This document shows positions 25,817 to 34,605 of a DNA stretch of 64,000 nt, piece after piece. The notes below the pieces were generated by a model. That model did no database searches. It saw nothing but the letters and a program-made list of their open reading frames with translations, and was not told the DNA's origin. The stretch lies in assembly GCA_017443465.1 (NCBI GenBank), contig JAFRXO010000032.1, positions 186,001-250,000 on the forward strand, in the 5' to 3' direction. This stretch comes from Bacteroidales bacterium. Lineage in GTDB: Bacteria; Bacteroidota; Bacteroidia; Bacteroidales; UBA932. Each line of letters opens with the position of its first letter. The first letter of the stretch is position 1. Position numbers and translations under genes: made by a program.

Positions 25817-25824
25817 CAAATATA
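25817..25824 (-). promoter_or_regulatory. Promoter -7 box for the His/Cys-rich protein and metal TonB unit
   Basis: On the minus strand TATATTTG, fitting TAnnTTTG, with 6 bases to the ATG. A leaderless transcript is likely. Confidence 0.55.
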
Positions 25825-25856
25825 ATCTAACCCTGTCGGATTATCAAAACCGATGC

Positions 25857-27374
25857 TTATCCCTGATGTGCGGGACGGAGCAGGTCTAGGACTACTTTGA
25901 CCGGGTTGAAGGTCTCAAGGGGCACTTCGACGAATTTGGTGTTCCAGTCGCTCATCGCCCCGTTCCAAAGACCTGGGAGCTCAAGTGCTTTCAGTTCCCT
26001 GCCCTGGTAGCTCTTGGAGGATATGAATCCGGCATCTTCGTCGATGTAATCCAGGAGATTGAATTTCTCTCCCTTGTAGTTGCGCAGGCAACATACTATG
26101 TCAACCGGATTGAAGTGCGTGGCCCTTGCCATTGCCGACATGGATCCTTCGTTGTCTTTGTCGATCTGGACGCTCTCGAGTATCTGGAGGGATGTAGCCT
26201 CGTCTTTCCCTGCTATGATGAATGGACCGCCCCCGGGTTCTCCCTGGTTCCGGACCATTCCGCATATGCGGATCGGGCGGTTGAGTTTTGCACGGAGCAT
26301 GGCCACCCTTTCCGCAGGACGGGTTGTAAGCGGCATCTGGACGCAGAGTTCCGAGTCGAAGAAGCTCTCGATCTCGTCGCAAAGGACGTGGCAGCTCTCG
26401 GAACGCGGATCCGTTTGGGCATCAAGTCTTTCAAGATATGAGAAAATACGGTCGCGGAGCATGAGACACTCTCCGAGAAGGACCTTCTTCCAATATGCCG
26501 TAACGGGCAGCAGCCTCTGGTTGGACACGTTGTCTATATTCTTGATCGAAACAAGTTCCGCATCGACCTTGTTCAGGTTGTGGATCAGTGCCCCGTGCCC
26601 TCCCGGGCGGAAGAGCAGGGAGCCGTCATCTGTACGGAAAGGCTTGTCTTTCAGGTCTGCGGCTATCGTGTCTGTGGATTTTTCCTGATATGTGAAATTG
26701 ACGTTGAAGCGCACATTCCATTTCTTTTCATATGCTTCCTTCACCCTTTCAAGTTCTTTCTCGAAGAGCTCCCGGTGCTCGGGTGAAATAGTCACCACAA
26801 GGTTTGCGGTACCGTCCGGATTACGCATGTACTCCTGGGCTTCAACCAGATGCTCGGCAAATGCGGTTCGCGTTTCTCCATCTTCATATCTATGGAACAT
26901 GATTACTCCTTTGGGCTTGCTGCCGTAGCCCAGTCCCTTGTCAGTGAGGACTTTGCTAGCCACATCAATACGACCTTCCGGCGTGTTGGTTTCCTTAGGG
27001 AAAATATCTTCCGACCAGAATGCGAACTTTTTTATATTCTTTGCAAGAGTGTCAGCCGGTGAACCAGGGGCGGCATCGTGTCCTGACTCCATCTCTGAGA
27101 GTGCGGCGAAGATGTCCTTGAACATTCTCGATGCGGCACCGGAGGCTGGTACGAATTTACATTTTGTAACTCCTGTGGAATTATCATAATATGCTGCAGC
27201 CTTGTCGGACATCTCCTTTGAGAGGACCGATATCCCCCTTTCCGGCGTGGCCGGACCTACGATCGCCATCCAGGGAAAGCCTTTTTTAAAGCGTGCGAGC
27301 TGGGCTTCTGCGGTGCGGACGTCAGATCCCCTGGCGACAATCTGCCTGATGTCATTCTGATTGAATATTCCCAT
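25857..27374 (-). CDS. DUF4301 family protein
   Basis: 505 residues, soluble, without signal peptide. Conserved stretches include KFVPASGAASRMFKD near the N-terminus and GGPFIIAGKDE in the middle, which fit DUF4301, a Bacteroidota family of unknown role; the first stretch resembles a nucleotide- or sugar-phosphate-binding loop. It follows pdxB by 26 bases and is the last gene of the recF operon. Function not assigned. Confidence 0.75.
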   Translation of the reverse strand: MGIFNQNDIRQIVARGSDVRTAEAQLARFKKGFPWMAIVGPATPERGISVLSKEMSDKAAAYYDNSTGVTKCKFVPASGAASRMFKDIFAALSEMESGHDAAPGSPADTLAKNIKKFAFWSEDIFPKETNTPEGRIDVASKVLTDKGLGYGSKPKGVIMFHRYEDGETRTAFAEHLVEAQEYMRNPDGTANLVVTISPEHRELFEKELERVKEAYEKKWNVRFNVNFTYQEKSTDTIAADLKDKPFRTDDGSLLFRPGGHGALIHNLNKVDAELVSIKNIDNVSNQRLLPVTAYWKKVLLGECLMLRDRIFSYLERLDAQTDPRSESCHVLCDEIESFFDSELCVQMPLTTRPAERVAMLRAKLNRPIRICGMVRNQGEPGGGPFIIAGKDEATSLQILESVQIDKDNEGSMSAMARATHFNPVDIVCCLRNYKGEKFNLLDYIDEDAGFISSKSYQGRELKALELPGLWNGAMSDWNTKFVEVPLETFNPVKVVLDLLRPAHQG

Positions 27375-27400
27375 GGTTCAAGAATTTATGTTATTAATTA

Positions 27401-28480
27401 TCATGTCGTATAGAATTCTCCCCGTAATTGGTAATTGTTCCGGAGGCTTTCGAATTCATCCGGTGCCATCCGGAGGCGGATATCATCGGTGAAAATCGGG
27501 TAATTGTATTGCAGCAAGGCTGCCACTTCCCCTTGGTTTTTGTCCCTCAGGTCCAGTTGCTGGGCCTTCAGCTCAGGTATCGTGATTTGCGGAAAGAATT
27601 CGTACAGAGGCTCTAAGCTATAGAAACGGGCGACCGCCCGAACCGCCATAGATGTGGCGTTCAGTTTTCCCTGGTAGGAATATCCTGCAATGTGAGGAGT
27701 GGCTATGTCTGCAAGTTCGAGCAGTTCTCTGTCGATGTTGGGTTCATGAGACCAGGTGTCTATGATCAGGGGACCCAGTTTGCCGGCTGCATCCTTGAGG
27801 GCGTTTTCGTCCACTATTTCTCCCCTGGATGTATTGATAAAGAATGCTCCGGGCTTGATTTTCATGAAGAAATCCCTCCCTGCCATGCTTCTTGTCGTCT
27901 CATCCAGAGGGACATGGAGGGTCACTATGTCAGCTTCCTCCAGCAGTTCGTCCAGGCTGACGAATCCGTAGGAGCCTTCTTGCTTCTCGCGTGGCGGGTC
28001 GTATAGCAGGACCCTGAAACCAAGGCTCATGGCCACACTGGCCACTTTACTCCCTACATTCCCTGCGCCTATTATTCCTATTGTCTTGTCCTTCAGGCTT
28101 ATGCTTTTACGGGATGCAGTCCCGTAGAGGGCTGAAAAAACGTAATTCATCACGGCCCCGGAATTGCACCCGGCCGCATTGCGTATGTCGATCCCGTTTT
28201 CACGGCACCACTGGGTGTCTATGTTGTCTTCTCCGATAGTGGCCGCGGCAATGAGCCGGACATCGGATCCCTCAAGCAGTTCCCTTGTGCACTTGGTCCT
28301 GGTAGTGGTGACCAGGACATCGGCATCCGCACAGTCCTCCCTGCATATGCGGGTACCTGGAATATAGCGGACCGAGGCATATGGTTCGAAGACTCCGTTC
28401 AAGAAAGGTATCTCGGAGTCGGCTACGATCCTCAGCCTGTCGCCCTGTGCTGCCATATAGTCCTCCGGTGCCATTATCAT
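27401..28480 (-). CDS. pdxB: 4-phosphoerythronate dehydrogenase PdxB
   Basis: 359 residues of a D-2-hydroxyacid dehydrogenase. The NAD motif IGIIGAGNVG lies at about 133-142, a catalytic Arg is in NTSRGEIVD, a Glu is in the following segment, and a C-terminal DUF3410-like tail (QITIPELK to the end) is typical of PdxB. It oxidises 4-phosphoerythronate in vitamin B6 synthesis. The ATG at 28480 overlaps the dciA stop (ATGA); a second in-frame ATG two codons later is possible. It lies between dciA and DUF4301 in one operon. Confidence 0.88.
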   Translation of the reverse strand: MIMAPEDYMAAQGDRLRIVADSEIPFLNGVFEPYASVRYIPGTRICREDCADADVLVTTTRTKCTRELLEGSDVRLIAAATIGEDNIDTQWCRENGIDIRNAAGCNSGAVMNYVFSALYGTASRKSISLKDKTIGIIGAGNVGSKVASVAMSLGFRVLLYDPPREKQEGSYGFVSLDELLEEADIVTLHVPLDETTRSMAGRDFFMKIKPGAFFINTSRGEIVDENALKDAAGKLGPLIIDTWSHEPNIDRELLELADIATPHIAGYSYQGKLNATSMAVRAVARFYSLEPLYEFFPQITIPELKAQQLDLRDKNQGEVAALLQYNYPIFTDDIRLRMAPDEFESLRNNYQLRGEFYTT

Positions 28481-28878
28481 TTCAGGATTATGTTCTTGAC
28501 GGGATTGTCATTTCCGGAGAAGAGCGGATCTGCCGACAGGATAGAATTGATTTTTCCGGCAAGTTCTGCGCGCTGGAACCAGAGCTGGCTGCGTACCATC
28601 GAAGAAGTCAGGGTAATGTACAGTGTGCCGGAGCGGAAGAACTTCCTCAGTGTAAACGGCCCTGCTCCTGATGCGGAGTCCCAGGCTTCATATATCCTGT
28701 GAGTGTCCAGTCCGCGGGATATCTTCATGTCTTTTACATATGCTTCCATTATGGAAGACATGTCGAGGGGCGATTTCCGCTTCATCCTGAAGAACAGGTT
28801 GTTCTTCGGCCTGGCGCTGAATGAAGCCTGCGCGGTCTTGACTTTTTCGAGGTATTCCTTGTCGTACTCCATTGTCAT
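28477..28878 (-). CDS. dciA: DciA family protein (DUF721), helicase loader
   Basis: 133 residues of the DUF721/DciA type, a KH-like domain in the C-terminal half (FRSGTLYITLTSSMVRSQL). DciA loads the replicative helicase in bacteria lacking DnaC. It overlaps recF by 4 bases, an arrangement seen widely for this family. No signal or membrane segments. Confidence 0.85.
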   Translation of the reverse strand: MTMEYDKEYLEKVKTAQASFSARPKNNLFFRMKRKSPLDMSSIMEAYVKDMKISRGLDTHRIYEAWDSASGAGPFTLRKFFRSGTLYITLTSSMVRSQLWFQRAELAGKINSILSADPLFSGNDNPVKNIILK

Positions 28879-29972
28879 CCCTGAGTGTAGGTTCCCGCCG
28901 AAGCTACGAAGAATGCACAGTCGCTTGTGATGCTGCTGACCACGTTCTGCATGCGGACTTTGTTGCTGTCCGTGATGAAAATCTGGCCGAAATCATTCCC
29001 CGCAACCATCTGGAGCAGGTTCCTTACCCGCTCCATGTCCAGTTTGTCGAAGACATCATCCAGGATGAGCATAGGAGGGAATCCATAGTTGCTCCGCATT
29101 ACGAAATACTGGGAAAACTTCAGCGACACGAGGAAGGATTTCTGCTGGCCCTGTGAGCCGTTCCGGCGTATCGGATGCCCGTCCATCAGGAATTCGAAAT
29201 CGTCTCTCTGGACGCCTGCAGTAGTGTAGCCCAGGATGGCATCACGTTCCCTGCATACTTTAAGCGTTTCTTCAAGTGATGCAGTGGAAAGGTCTGATTT
29301 GTACTGGATAGAAACTTCTTCTCCCCCGCCTGAGAGCAATCGGTATTGCTCCTGGACGATAGGAGCCATGTCTTCTACCAGCCTCTTCCTTCCCTCGTGT
29401 ACCTTCGCGGCCGCGGAGGACATTTTCTGGTCATATGTAGACAGGAGCGCCTCGTCCCAGTTCCTGTCCTTGAGAAGGCGGTTTCGCTGGAGAAGGAGTC
29501 GGGTGTACTGCTGGAGGGCGGCAAGGTATTCCGGATCCATCTGGGACAGGACGGAATTGGCAAAGCGCCGACGTTCCTCTCCTGACTCGCTTACCATGGA
29601 AATATCCATCGGAGAGACAGTTACGACCGGAAGCAGGCCTATGTGCGATGACACCTTGGAATATATTTTGTCATCCCTGCGGACTTTCTTTGTCCCGTTT
29701 GACGAGGTCTGGATCACTATTTTGGACGTCGAGCCGTTCTCCATGCCGTAAATCCCGCTTATGGAGAACATGTCTTTCCCATAGCGGAAGTTGTAGCGGT
29801 CTGACGGGGAAAATGCGCTCTTGGTCATCGACAGGTAATAGACAGCATCAAGAAGGTTGGTCTTCCCTTCCCCGTTGTTCCCGGAAATGCAGTTTACGTT
29901 GGGAGAAAATTCCAGTTCCTGGAACTCGATGTTCCGGAAATCCTGGACCATTATTTTCTTGAGTCTTGGCAT
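28875..29972 (-). CDS. recF: DNA repair and replication protein RecF
   Basis: 365 residues. It has Walker A GNNGEGKTN at 31-39, the RecF opening DFRNIEFQELEF, a middle GSQGQQKSF signature and a Walker B-like PPMLILDDVFDKLD. RecF loads RecA at single-strand gaps. It is first in the operon recF-dciA-pdxB-DUF4301, with a -7 box 20 bases upstream. Confidence 0.95.
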   Translation of the reverse strand: MPRLKKIMVQDFRNIEFQELEFSPNVNCISGNNGEGKTNLLDAVYYLSMTKSAFSPSDRYNFRYGKDMFSISGIYGMENGSTSKIVIQTSSNGTKKVRRDDKIYSKVSSHIGLLPVVTVSPMDISMVSESGEERRRFANSVLSQMDPEYLAALQQYTRLLLQRNRLLKDRNWDEALLSTYDQKMSSAAAKVHEGRKRLVEDMAPIVQEQYRLLSGGGEEVSIQYKSDLSTASLEETLKVCRERDAILGYTTAGVQRDDFEFLMDGHPIRRNGSQGQQKSFLVSLKFSQYFVMRSNYGFPPMLILDDVFDKLDMERVRNLLQMVAGNDFGQIFITDSNKVRMQNVVSSITSDCAFFVASAGTYTQG

Positions 29973-29992
29973 GCTGTCTGGTCTGTATCATG

Positions 29993-30000
29993 CAAAGATA
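29993..30000 (-). promoter_or_regulatory. Promoter -7 box for the recF operon
   Basis: On the minus strand TATCTTTG, fitting TAnnTTTG, 20 bases upstream of the recF start and divergent from the TPR-protein promoter. Confidence 0.55.
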
Positions 30001-30046
30001 CCAAATTTAACTATAATAAATAATTGCTCGAATCAGTAAAAATTTA

Positions 30047-30054
30047 TATTTTTG
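30047..30054 (+). promoter_or_regulatory. Promoter -7 box for the TPR protein at 30106
   Basis: TATTTTTG, fitting TAnnTTTG, 51 bases before the ATG at 30106. The leader of about 45 bases is longer than for most genes here. Confidence 0.55.
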
Positions 30055-30105
30055 CAGTCCTCTATACAAAAGAGGTCCTGATAACGAATAACAAACAAGA
30101 AACAT

Positions 30106-30807
30106 ATGGCAAACGAAAAAGAAAGAAAAGCCCAGGAAGCTAGAGACGCTGAAAGGCAGGAGAAAGTTGCAGAGCAGGTTTCCAAGACCGACGAATTCCT
30201 GAAAGAGCATTCCAAACTCATATATGGCTGCCTTATAGCGCTGTTGCTCATCGGACTGGGCATCGTAGCATGGCAGAAATTCATCCTCCAGCCCAAGAAG
30301 GCGGAAGGAATGGCCCAGATGTATCCTGCAGAGGCTTCTTACAGGGCTCAGGAGTATGACCTCGCCCTCAACGGTGACGGGAATGTCCTTGGCTTCAAGC
30401 AGATCATTGACGAGTACGGCAGCAAGGCCGGAGAGAGCGTGTATTTCTACGCCGGAATGTGCAACCTCGAGCTCGGAAACTATGACGAGGCCATCGCCAT
30501 GTTCAAGAAATACAAAGGAAAGGAGTCCATCCTTGCTGCACGCAGTCTCGGTTGCATCGGCGACGCCTATGTAGGACTTGAGAAATACAGCGAAGCCCTT
30601 TCATGGTATGACAAAGCCGCTGCCAGGGCCAACAATCCTTTCGCGGCTTCCTATCTGCTCAAGGCAGGCGTCGTCTGCGAGGAGATGGGTGACAATGCAA
30701 AGGCTCTCGATTATTACAAGAAGATCAAGGACCAGTATCCTCAGTCTATCGAAGGCTACGATATCGACAAGTACATCTCCAGGATCGAGACCCTGATGTC
30801 CAAATAA
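30106..30807 (+). CDS. Membrane-anchored tetratricopeptide repeat protein
   Basis: 233 residues: a charged cytoplasmic start, one membrane span (about 39-60), then three or four TPR-like helices (such as GNYDEAIAMFKKYKG and EKYSEALSWYDKAA). This layout resembles YfgM/ancillary SecYEG chaperones. It would act in the periplasm on secretion or envelope assembly. YebC follows 13 bases downstream and they are probably co-transcribed. Start in a CATATG. Confidence 0.82.
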   Translation: MANEKERKAQEARDAERQEKVAEQVSKTDEFLKEHSKLIYGCLIALLLIGLGIVAWQKFILQPKKAEGMAQMYPAEASYRAQEYDLALNGDGNVLGFKQIIDEYGSKAGESVYFYAGMCNLELGNYDEAIAMFKKYKGKESILAARSLGCIGDAYVGLEKYSEALSWYDKAAARANNPFAASYLLKAGVVCEEMGDNAKALDYYKKIKDQYPQSIEGYDIDKYISRIETLMSK

Positions 30808-30820
30808 TAACTGAAGCACT

Positions 30821-31582
30821 ATGGGAAGAGCCTTTGAATTCCGCAAAGAGAGGAAGTTGAAGAGATGGGGGCATATGGCCCGCATCTTCACGAAGCTTGG
30901 TAAGGAAATTACCGTGGCGGTCAAGCAGGGAGGCCCCGATGTTGTCGGCAACCCCAGGCTCCGCGCACTCATCGCCGAGGCCAAGAATGAGAGCATGCCC
31001 AAGGAAAACATCGAGCGTGCCATCAAGAAGGCTACCGACAAGGATCAGGGAGACTTCGCTGAAGTGACATATGAAGGCTACGGCCCCTTCGGTATCGCCT
31101 ACCTCGTTGAGACTGCGACCGATAACACTACCAGGACCGTGGCTAATGTCCGCAGCTATTTCACCAAGTGCGGCGGCACCCTCGGCAAGAACGGAAGCGT
31201 CAGTTTCATGTTCGACCACAAGTGCATCTTCCGTATCAAAGAGGATCCGGCAAACCCGATCGACCTTGAGGAGCTCGAGCTCGAACTCATTGACTTCGGT
31301 GCAGATGAGGTCTTCCGTGAGACCGATGTCGACCAGGATGACAACGAGACCAGCGAGATCGTCATATATGGAGCATATGAGTCATATGGCGATATCCAGA
31401 AATTCATCGAAGACAAGAACTTCGAGATGATTTCCGGTGGTTTCGAGAGGATTCCTACAGTGGATCTCAAGGATGTCACCCCCGAGCAGCGTGAGACTCT
31501 TGACAAGTTGACAGACCTCCTGGAGGATGATGACGATGTCACTCACGTTTACTCCACCCTCAAACCTTTGTCAGAAGAATAG
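30821..31582 (+). CDS. yebC: YebC/PmpR-family regulator or translation factor
   Basis: 253 residues with the YebC three-domain layout: the FTKLGKEITVAVKQGG stretch near the N-terminus, the NPRLRALIAEAKNESMPKEN region, and the acidic C-terminal domain. It belongs to the DUF28/YebC family, proposed as DNA-binding regulators and, for the related group, as ribosome-associated factors that relieve stalling. It sits between the TPR protein and GDPD genes. Confidence 0.92.
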   Translation: MGRAFEFRKERKLKRWGHMARIFTKLGKEITVAVKQGGPDVVGNPRLRALIAEAKNESMPKENIERAIKKATDKDQGDFAEVTYEGYGPFGIAYLVETATDNTTRTVANVRSYFTKCGGTLGKNGSVSFMFDHKCIFRIKEDPANPIDLEELELELIDFGADEVFRETDVDQDDNETSEIVIYGAYESYGDIQKFIEDKNFEMISGGFERIPTVDLKDVTPEQRETLDKLTDLLEDDDDVTHVYSTLKPLSEE

Positions 31583-31589
31583 TTTTACC

Positions 31590-32540
31590 GTGAATAACAT
31601 TTTTACAAAAGTTGCGCTTGTCCTGTCCTTTGTGGCAGGACTTGCTTTTCCACAGGATGCCCTCGCCAGGAAGTCCGCAAACAGGGCAGAACGAATCGTT
31701 TCCGAAATCCACAACCCCGATTCCAAGTATGTTGTTGTAGTCTCTCACAGGGGCGACTGGAGGAACTATCCCGAGAATTCCATCCCGGCTATAGAGTCCG
31801 TGATCCGAATGGGCGTGGATGTGATGGAACTTGACCTCATGAAGACCAAGGACGGTGTCCTGGTTCTCAGCCATGACAAGACTCTTGACCGCTGTACGAA
31901 CGGAAAAGGCCCAGTCAGCGATTATACCCTTGCCGAGATCAAGAAGCTTCGCCTGAAGAGGGCGCATGGGGTCGCTACCGACAGTCTCCGGATGCCGACT
32001 CTCGAGGAGGCTCTCGCTGTCTGCAAGGACCGTATTGTGGTCAACGTGGACAAGGGTTTCGAGTATTATGACGATGTACTTGCTATCACTGAGAAACTCG
32101 GCGTTACTGACCAGATCCTCATAAAAGGCAAGCGTCCTGTCGATTTCGTCGCGGAAAAGTTTGCACCGTATCCCCGCAATATGATGTATATGCCTATCAT
32201 AGACATCCAGAGCGCGGCTGGGAAACAGCTTTTCAACCAGTATCTATCAACTGGTACCGTTCCTCTGGCATATGAGGTGTGCTGGTCTAAATACGGTCCT
32301 GAGGTTAAGGATTGCTTTGACAAGATAATCTCCCAGGGATCAAAGCTTTGGGTCAATACGATCTGGGGCAGCCTCTGCGGTTATCTGGACGATGACAAGG
32401 CTCGTGCTGAGGGGGTCGACAAGATTTATGACCAGGTCCTTTCTTATGGGACCACCATGATCCAGACTGACCGTCCGGAGCAGCTTATCCGGTACCTCCA
32501 CAAGAGGCATCGCCACTACAAATTCGGCAGCAGCAAATAA
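31590..32540 (+). CDS. Secreted glycerophosphodiester phosphodiesterase family protein
   Basis: The start is GTG at 31590, 7 bases after the yebC stop, giving 316 residues; starting there leaves an N-terminal signal peptide (KVALVLSFVAGLAF). Motifs of the GDPD fold are clear: SHRGDWRNYPENS, the MELDLMKTKDGVLVLSHD metal site, and the C-terminal TDRPEQLI. It hydrolyses glycerophosphodiesters in the periplasm. A longer upstream ORF is ruled out because it would overlap yebC. Confidence 0.88.
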   Translation: MNNIFTKVALVLSFVAGLAFPQDALARKSANRAERIVSEIHNPDSKYVVVVSHRGDWRNYPENSIPAIESVIRMGVDVMELDLMKTKDGVLVLSHDKTLDRCTNGKGPVSDYTLAEIKKLRLKRAHGVATDSLRMPTLEEALAVCKDRIVVNVDKGFEYYDDVLAITEKLGVTDQILIKGKRPVDFVAEKFAPYPRNMMYMPIIDIQSAAGKQLFNQYLSTGTVPLAYEVCWSKYGPEVKDCFDKIISQGSKLWVNTIWGSLCGYLDDDKARAEGVDKIYDQVLSYGTTMIQTDRPEQLIRYLHKRHRHYKFGSSK

Positions 32541-32545
32541 TTACT

Positions 32546-32756
32546 GCCTCCCCTGCCACGGGGTCGGACGAGCCGATTTGGAGCAGTCAGGTTCCTGGCA
32601 GGACGAGAGAGCCGGTGTCCCGCGACGGCGTTTGTCTGAGGGGCGTTATACGCCGACAGGCGGATAAAAACCCCGAGTTAGCCGTCGAACCGGCGCATTG
32701 AAGTCATGCCCTGACTGCGACATATGAGGCGAAGCCAATCCCCTGGCAGGGAGGGC
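32546..32756. ncRNA. Structured RNA candidate of about 210 bases (6S RNA-like rod)
   Basis: This stretch lies between two convergent stops and has no ORF. It can fold into a long rod: a closing stem of 13 bases (32546-32558 with 32744-32756, one mismatch, one wobble), GGGG/CCCC next, then GCAGTCAGG (32583-32591) with CCTGACTGC (32710-32718), GCCGGT (32611-32616) with ACCGGC (32689-32694), GACGGC (32624-32629) with GCCGTC (32681-32686), and a tip hairpin around 32641-32660. Small side hairpins flank it. Length and the single-rod form fit 6S RNA. No RNase P, tmRNA or riboswitch box was recognised, no promoter was found, and the strand is not settled. Confidence 0.5.
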
Positions 32757-32763
32757 ATCATCT

Positions 32764-34605
32764 TTATTTCAGTGGTTTCAGCGAAACGGAGAAGATATTA
32801 TTGTCTTTAAGGGAAGGTACAGTGTAATGGAGGCGGAGGAAGTTGATCCCTTCGTTCTGGCCCTCAAAACTGTTCGCCGGTGTAGCAGGAACCAGTTCTG
32901 CCTTGAATGGCAGTTTGGAGCGGATTTTCATCTCCAGCCTCTCCCCTCCCTTTGCGGTAAGGATCAGCTTTGAGCCCTTCCTGATGAATGACTGCGCTTC
33001 CGTAGTCATATTCCAGACCATATCCACTTCTCTGTCAGAAGTTGAAAGGCAATCCTCTACCAGGATTCCCTTTCCCTTCAGAGCGACCTTGCGGAGAAGG
33101 GATTTCATCATCCCGGGATATTCTGCGGATATTTCCGAGGATGCCGACATCCCGCTTTCATCCTCTGTGATGACACACTGTGCGTTGATATCCTGGTAAG
33201 CTCCTTCCGGATAAGTGGTGCTGTGGGCGAAGTTATTGTATTTGGTCAGTTTAAGCCAGCGGTCAGATCCCTGATTCATGTCGAAAAGACCGATGCCGTG
33301 CACCTGCACGGAACCGTAGTCGTCGCTGCCGAGGTCCAGTGACCAGCGGATTCCCTTATATTCATAATAGAAAGAGCCCACATCCATATGCCCGTGTGGA
33401 TTGTTGACCTTGCCGGATTTGAATCCCAGATAGGCGTCATCAGGTCCCCATCCGCTGCGTATCACGCATATGTCATTTTTTCCGTGTCCGGCATAATAAT
33501 GGACTGCTGGCTCCTGAGGGCTTGCGAGGTCCACTGAGGGCGCTTCACCTGTGCCTGCACCCCAGATAAGCATAAAGGGCACCAGACGGTTTTTGATGGT
33601 CTTTACGTATGATCCGGTCTCGTCGAATTTCTCGAAAAGAGGCTTTTGCATATAGTACATGCGGGGATCCGGGCGTACCTTGTTGAACCACATTACCGCA
33701 GGTTCGAGATAGATGCGGGTGCTGTTGTCAGAATAGCCGAAGGTCTGGAGAGACGGTGTGATGAGCTGCTGGGAATAGTTCCCTGATTCGATGAAGCCCG
33801 GGACTTCCAGGTATTTGTCAATGGATTCCCTGCCGTAAAACTTCCACATCGCATCCAGGAAGAGGATATTGTACTGTGTTCCGAATGCCCAGTAGCCGAA
33901 TCCTTCCCGGAAACAGCCTTCAGGCGGGTAGCCGGCATTCATCGGGATGAACATTTTCTCGCGGCTCCGTTCCAGGATAGCCTGCGCCTGTGCCGGTGCT
34001 TCGTCCAGCATCGCGATAGCCGCAACCGCCATGCCTCCGTTGCACACCTGACCCCAATTGCTTGTCAGGGAGAACCGTGCGGCATATGCGGGGTCAAGGG
34101 CCGGTGTGAGAGCTTTGTCAATGAGGGCTTTGCGTATCGTTTCCTTGGATTTTTCCGGAAGCACGTAATAGAGCCAGTCGTAACCGATGGCAAATGCCGT
34201 GGCCATCTCCGCCACATCCAGGAAGTGGGAAGGATTCCAATCGATGAAGCCGGCGGCGTGAAGCATTTCTTTCTCAGCTCTTTGCATATATTTGACATTG
34301 CCCGAGGTGCGCCATCCATAACTCAGGAACAATACCCTGCGCAGCACTTCACATGAGACCGCGTGCATCCTGGGACCGACAATTACTCTTTCCTCCGGTT
34401 CAAGTCCGCATATGACTTCGCACTCTTCCAATATCCTTGAGTGCATTTTCAGCCACAGAGGATCCGAGTTAATATTCTTCATCATGGCCTTTTCTTCTCC
34501 TGCCCGGAGGAAAAGTCTCGGATGCTGCATGTCAGGTTCTGCAGACGCACTGAAAATGCAGGAAATTAGGATGAATAATGTTATGACCGGCTTGAACATA
34601 TGCAT
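32764..34605 (-). CDS. Secreted heparinase II/III-like polysaccharide lyase
   Basis: 613 residues with a signal peptide (FILISCIFSASA). An alpha/alpha-toroid N-terminal part (WNPSHFLDVAEMATAFAIGYDW, then SNWGQVCNGG) leads to a C-terminal beta-sandwich with NPHGHMDVGSFYYEY, the metal/His region of heparinase II/III enzymes. These lyases cleave uronic-acid-containing polysaccharides by beta-elimination. The gene lies after a zinc dehydrogenase and FAD oxidoreductase, whose stop it overlaps by 1 base (TAATG), so it is coupled in that locus. The substrate (alginate, glycosaminoglycan or other) cannot be told. Two in-frame ATGs (34605, 34599) are possible starts; the second is in a CATATG. Confidence 0.85.
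   Translation of the reverse strand: MHMFKPVITLFILISCIFSASAEPDMQHPRLFLRAGEEKAMMKNINSDPLWLKMHSRILEECEVICGLEPEERVIVGPRMHAVSCEVLRRVLFLSYGWRTSGNVKYMQRAEKEMLHAAGFIDWNPSHFLDVAEMATAFAIGYDWLYYVLPEKSKETIRKALIDKALTPALDPAYAARFSLTSNWGQVCNGGMAVAAIAMLDEAPAQAQAILERSREKMFIPMNAGYPPEGCFREGFGYWAFGTQYNILFLDAMWKFYGRESIDKYLEVPGFIESGNYSQQLITPSLQTFGYSDNSTRIYLEPAVMWFNKVRPDPRMYYMQKPLFEKFDETGSYVKTIKNRLVPFMLIWGAGTGEAPSVDLASPQEPAVHYYAGHGKNDICVIRSGWGPDDAYLGFKSGKVNNPHGHMDVGSFYYEYKGIRWSLDLGSDDYGSVQVHGIGLFDMNQGSDRWLKLTKYNNFAHSTTYPEGAYQDINAQCVITEDESGMSASSEISAEYPGMMKSLLRKVALKGKGILVEDCLSTSDREVDMVWNMTTEAQSFIRKGSKLILTAKGGERLEMKIRSKLPFKAELVPATPANSFEGQNEGINFLRLHYTVPSLKDNNIFSVSLKPLK

Noticed and set aside
32541-32763. tmRNA or RNase P RNA
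   Set aside because: Neither the tRNA-like ends of tmRNA nor the conserved RNase P boxes are present and the length is too short.
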